The notes beneath the pieces are model-generated. The model saw nothing but the letters and a program-made list of their open reading frames with translations, was not told where the DNA came from and ran no database searches. Shown piece after piece: positions 60,013-61,870 of a stretch of 61,870 nucleotides of DNA (its first letter is position 1; each line of letters begins with the position of its first letter). The stretch is from Serpentinimonas barnesii (GTDB taxonomy: Bacteria > Pseudomonadota > Gammaproteobacteria > Burkholderiales > Burkholderiaceae_C). The stretch is taken from assembly GCF_000696225.1 (NCBI RefSeq), contig NZ_BAWN01000011.1:1-61870 (forward strand), given 5' to 3'. The position numbers and the translations under genes were made by a program.

Positions 60013-60510
60013 ATGGCATCCGTCAACAAAGTCATCCTGGTCGGCAACTGCGGCCGCGACGCCGAAATCCGCTACCTGCCCTCGGGCCAGGCGGTGGCCA
60101 ACGTCACCCTAGCCACCACCAGCCGGCGCAAAGACCGCACCAGCGGCGAGCTGGTCGAAGACACCCAGTGGCACCGCATCACCTTCTATGAGCGCATGGC
60201 CGAGATTGCCGGTGAGTACGTCAAAAAAGGGCGCCCGATTTACGTCGAAGGCCGCCTCAAGTACGGCAAATACACCGACCAATCCGGCGTCGAGCGCAAC
60301 ACGGTCGACATCATCGCCACCGAACTGCAACTGCTGGGCAGCCGCGAGGGCATGGGTGCACCCGCCTCGGATGAGTCCGGCGCCGCGCGCGCCACGCCCG
60401 CAGCCAGCGGCAGACCCGCCCCGGCCGCCAGCCGTCCGGCAGCCGCCAGCAAGCCCCCAGCGGCCGCCTCGACCGACTTTGACGGCATGGAAGACGATAT
60501 TCCGTTCTAA
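60013..60510 (+). CDS. ssb: Single-stranded DNA-binding protein
   Basis: 165 residues. OB fold (MASVNKVILVGNCGRDAEIRYLPSGQAVANVTLAT, then TQWHRITFYERMAEIAGEYVKKGRPIYVEGRL), Ala/Pro linker and acidic tip FDGMEDDIPF that recruits repair and replication proteins. ATG 60013; GAGAGGAG-like site ~12 bases upstream. Confidence 0.97.
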   Translation: MASVNKVILVGNCGRDAEIRYLPSGQAVANVTLATTSRRKDRTSGELVEDTQWHRITFYERMAEIAGEYVKKGRPIYVEGRLKYGKYTDQSGVERNTVDIIATELQLLGSREGMGAPASDESGAARATPAASGRPAPAASRPAAASKPPAAASTDFDGMEDDIPF

Positions 60511-60667
60511 GGGCATCTTGGCTCACCCCACCCGATTGGCCAACGGGCACGAGGCGGCGTTTCTGGTAGCCAACCTGCCCGCTTAACCCCTGCCTCCCCC
60601 AAACAGGGGATGGACAACAGCCGCACTGTGTAAACAATACGGTCGCTGTACAGCGGGGGGATCGTAT

Positions 60668-60805
60668 TTGAACTTAAAGACTTCTGTGGGGTTTGGGGCG
60701 GCCTGTTTTTGGGTCGGCGCTGCGCTGGCGCAAGACCCGTCGATGCTGGAGACCGAATCCCAGCGCCAGCAGCGGCAGGCCTTGGAGTCGCTGGACGTAC
60801 TCTGA
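60668..60805 (+). pseudogene. Short signal-peptide ORF, likely remnant of an exported protein gene
   Basis: 45 codons from TTG with a GGGGGGA upstream. It encodes a clear Sec signal (KTSVGFGAACFWVGAALAQ) followed by DPSMLETESQRQQRQALESL and a stop. The mature start, rich in Glu, Gln and Arg, resembles the N-termini of two-partner-secretion transporters (ShlB/FhaC type). Such proteins continue for >500 residues, so this is likely a truncated remnant. Inference only. Confidence 0.4.
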
Positions 60806-60809
60806 ATAA

Positions 60810-61022
60810 TTGAGACTGGCTGCATTGCCCTGCAAAACCGAACCCAGCAAAGGCGATAGCCCAAGTGCAGTGCAGCCTGAATTTCAGCTTCTGCAGTATG
60901 AGCGAACCAAGTGCCCCCTGTGCCAGCAACAGTTCTTTGCGGTCATCATTGCGGACAATACTGCGGCAAGAGCGGCACCCACTATTTGCGCCTGCCATCA
61001 ACGAGGCGGCAGAACTGGTTAA
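60810..61022 (+). CDS. Possible small zinc-ribbon-like ORF
   Basis: 70 codons. CPLCQQQFFAV and ICACHQRGG give CxxC...CxCH, a possible zinc site. An alternative in another frame starts at ATG 60898 and ends at 61041, overlapping the next ATG (ATGA): 47 residues with a helical tail (EAAELVKQQVKP). The two cannot both be right. I do not recognise either. Confidence 0.3.
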   Translation: MRLAALPCKTEPSKGDSPSAVQPEFQLLQYERTKCPLCQQQFFAVIIADNTAARAAPTICACHQRGGRTG

Positions 61023-61037
61023 GCAGCAGGTGAAGCC

Positions 61038-61346
61038 ATGAGATGGGCTGGAGTGATTTTTCGCGATGGTATTTTGACGAAGAAGTGGAAGAATATTTTT
61101 TCTGCAATTGGTATCGCCTCTGCATTTGGTGCGTGGCTTTTCATCGATGATTTGACTGATATACGGTTTTGGCTGCTGACGATTATCGCAATTGTGTTTG
61201 GATACGGATCAGCTTGGGCTGGGCTGATGGAGAAATGGGGTTTCAAACCCTTTACCAACGACCCCCTAGGCTGGCGCAAAGCCAAGGGCAGCTATAAGCC
61301 AACCGATGCCCCCGCTGGGGAGCAAAAACAAGACCATCTGCCATGA
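61038..61346 (+). CDS. Small membrane protein, unrecognised
   Basis: 102 residues with two hydrophobic helices (IFSAIGIASAFGAWLF, FWLLTIIAIVFGYGSAWAGL) and a basic, soluble C-terminal tail (GFKPFTNDPLGWRKAKGSYK). Lower GC than its neighbours, hinting at acquired DNA. Small two-helix proteins like this occur near polymorphic-toxin loci as immunity proteins; that is a guess. ATG 61038. Confidence 0.55.
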   Translation: MRWAGVIFRDGILTKKWKNIFSAIGIASAFGAWLFIDDLTDIRFWLLTIIAIVFGYGSAWAGLMEKWGFKPFTNDPLGWRKAKGSYKPTDAPAGEQKQDHLP

Positions 61347-61495
61347 ACCCCCAAACCCCGCATCGAACTTTTAATCGCCTCAAGGGTTGCACCCTGACGG
61401 TTGTCAAGGGTGCAGGCGGCAGTGGGGTGGTTGGCGGCAACTATCTTGACATGCGCCGGAACAACCCGTCATGCAGTTGTCGGACGATTCGTTGA
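61343..61495 (+). CDS. Very short ORF overlapping its neighbours
   Basis: 50 codons; ATG overlaps the membrane-protein stop (ATGA) and its end overlaps the next ORF. FNRLKGCTLTVVKGAGGSGVVGGNYLD is Gly-rich. May be a gene fragment or a frameshifted part of the following ORF. Confidence 0.3.
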   Translation: MNPQTPHRTFNRLKGCTLTVVKGAGGSGVVGGNYLDMRRNNPSCSCRTIR

Positions 61496-61653
61496 GGGTG
61501 ATTGCACAGCGTCTAACTGACAAAGGTTCTCCGGCCGGGAAAACGATTGGTAACGCTTTGCGCGCCGGAACGCTGGTCAAGGCGGTTGCCTTTGTCGACA
61601 AGAGCACTGGTGAGCTGAAAATTGTTCGAGTGGATGTGCCCAACATTCAGTGA
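61471..61653 (+). CDS. Short hypothetical ORF
   Basis: 60 codons. SDDSLRVIAQRLTDKGSPAGKTIGNALRAGTLVKAVAFVDKSTGELKIVRVDV ends in a beta-hairpin-like repeat of hydrophobic and charged residues. It could be a remnant of a toxin C-terminus or a small regulator. Not recognised. Confidence 0.4.
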   Translation: MQLSDDSLRVIAQRLTDKGSPAGKTIGNALRAGTLVKAVAFVDKSTGELKIVRVDVPNIQ

Positions 61654-61662
61654 AAAGTAGCG

Positions 61663-61870
61663 ATGTACTTAAAAGATTTCGACAAAAGCAGGTCTCATGG
61701 AATTGAATCCCTTGAGCGCACTATAGAGTCAGATGAAAACAGCCTATTCAATCGAACGATTACGATGCTGGAGAATGGCAAGGGGTCACGCTCTGGATGC
61801 TTGGGCGGTCTCTTTGATGACTGCAATGTCCGCGCCATGCTCGCCTACTTCCGTGACGGCAACCTGCACG
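61663..61870 (+). CDS. Partial hypothetical ORF at right edge
   Basis: 69 codons from ATG to the window end, open. MYLKDFDKSRSHGIESLERTI, then SLFNRTITMLENGKGSRSG and NVRAMLAYFRDGN. It starts 9 bp after the previous ORF, so the two form a likely pair. Not recognised; more sequence is needed to classify it. Confidence 0.4.
   Translation, partial: MYLKDFDKSRSHGIESLERTIESDENSLFNRTITMLENGKGSRSGCLGGLFDDCNVRAMLAYFRDGNLH

Noticed and set aside
60580-60610. CCCCTG...CAGGGG stem after ssb as a terminator
   Set aside because: The loop is long and there is no T-run; kept out of the feature list as too weak.

Overview
The window is GC-rich, tightly packed bacterial chromosome. The gene families point to a betaproteobacterium of the order Burkholderiales, probably Comamonadaceae: PhaC next to a PhaM-like protein, a DUF3567 protein, AmgK beside LptD, and a Comamonadaceae-type palindromic repeat. 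The set of functions (carboxysomal form IA RuBisCO, a full Calvin cycle, a bicarbonate transporter and an H2 sensor) indicates a hydrogen-oxidising autotroph living with scarce inorganic carbon. Serpentinimonas-like alkaliphiles are a candidate, but that is inference and was not tested.

Layout. (1) 1-26680 is mostly housekeeping: PHA metabolism (a partial MaoC-Pta protein, phaC, phaM), tgt, a DksA-type regulator, a HerA-like ATPase, the three-subunit proton-pumping transhydrogenase pntAa-pntAb-pntB, yaeQ, rsmE, amgK, the outer-membrane set lptD-surA-rsmA, an orphan barstar, maeB, a chemoreceptor, a CoA-transferase and a thioredoxin-fold protein. (2) 26997-28482 encodes the bicarbonate transporter SbtA and its PII-like partner SbtB. 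(3) 28557-37661 is a minus-strand Calvin-cycle operon read as cbbY-fbp-prk-tkt-gph-gap-pgk-fba. It ends at an intrinsic terminator and is divergent from a cbbR at 37764. Pyruvate kinase follows. (4) 40260-54185 holds a second cbbR divergent from an alpha-carboxysome operon: cbbL, cbbS, csoS2, csoSCA, csoS4A, csoS4B, two csoS1 genes, acRAF, mcdA, mcdB, cbbQ, cbbO and csoS1D, then an unexpected trypsin-like protease. (5) 54493-59829 is the H2-sensing system hoxA-hoxB-hoxC-hoxJ. (6) ssb follows, and the right edge (60511-61870) is a looser, lower-GC patch of small unrecognised ORFs.

How the genes work together. SbtA would raise cytoplasmic bicarbonate under SbtB control. CsoSCA converts it to CO2 inside a shell made of CsoS1, CsoS4 and CsoS1D. 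CsoS2 gathers RuBisCO into the shell, acRAF and CbbQ/CbbO assemble and repair RuBisCO, and McdA/McdB space carboxysomes along the nucleoid. The Calvin operon regenerates RuBP, and Gph and CbbY clear 2-phosphoglycolate and the inhibitor xylulose-1,5-bisphosphate. HoxBC and HoxJ sense H2 and act through HoxA on hydrogenase genes that lie outside this window.

Most notable points: a cytoplasmic S1-type protease gene directly behind csoS1D; a short CsoS2 with two clear N-repeats and three M-repeats; a palindromic repeat inserted in frame in pgk; two nearly identical tandem csoS1 genes; and a MITE-like inverted repeat in front of lptD. No tRNA, rRNA, CRISPR array or complete insertion sequence was seen.
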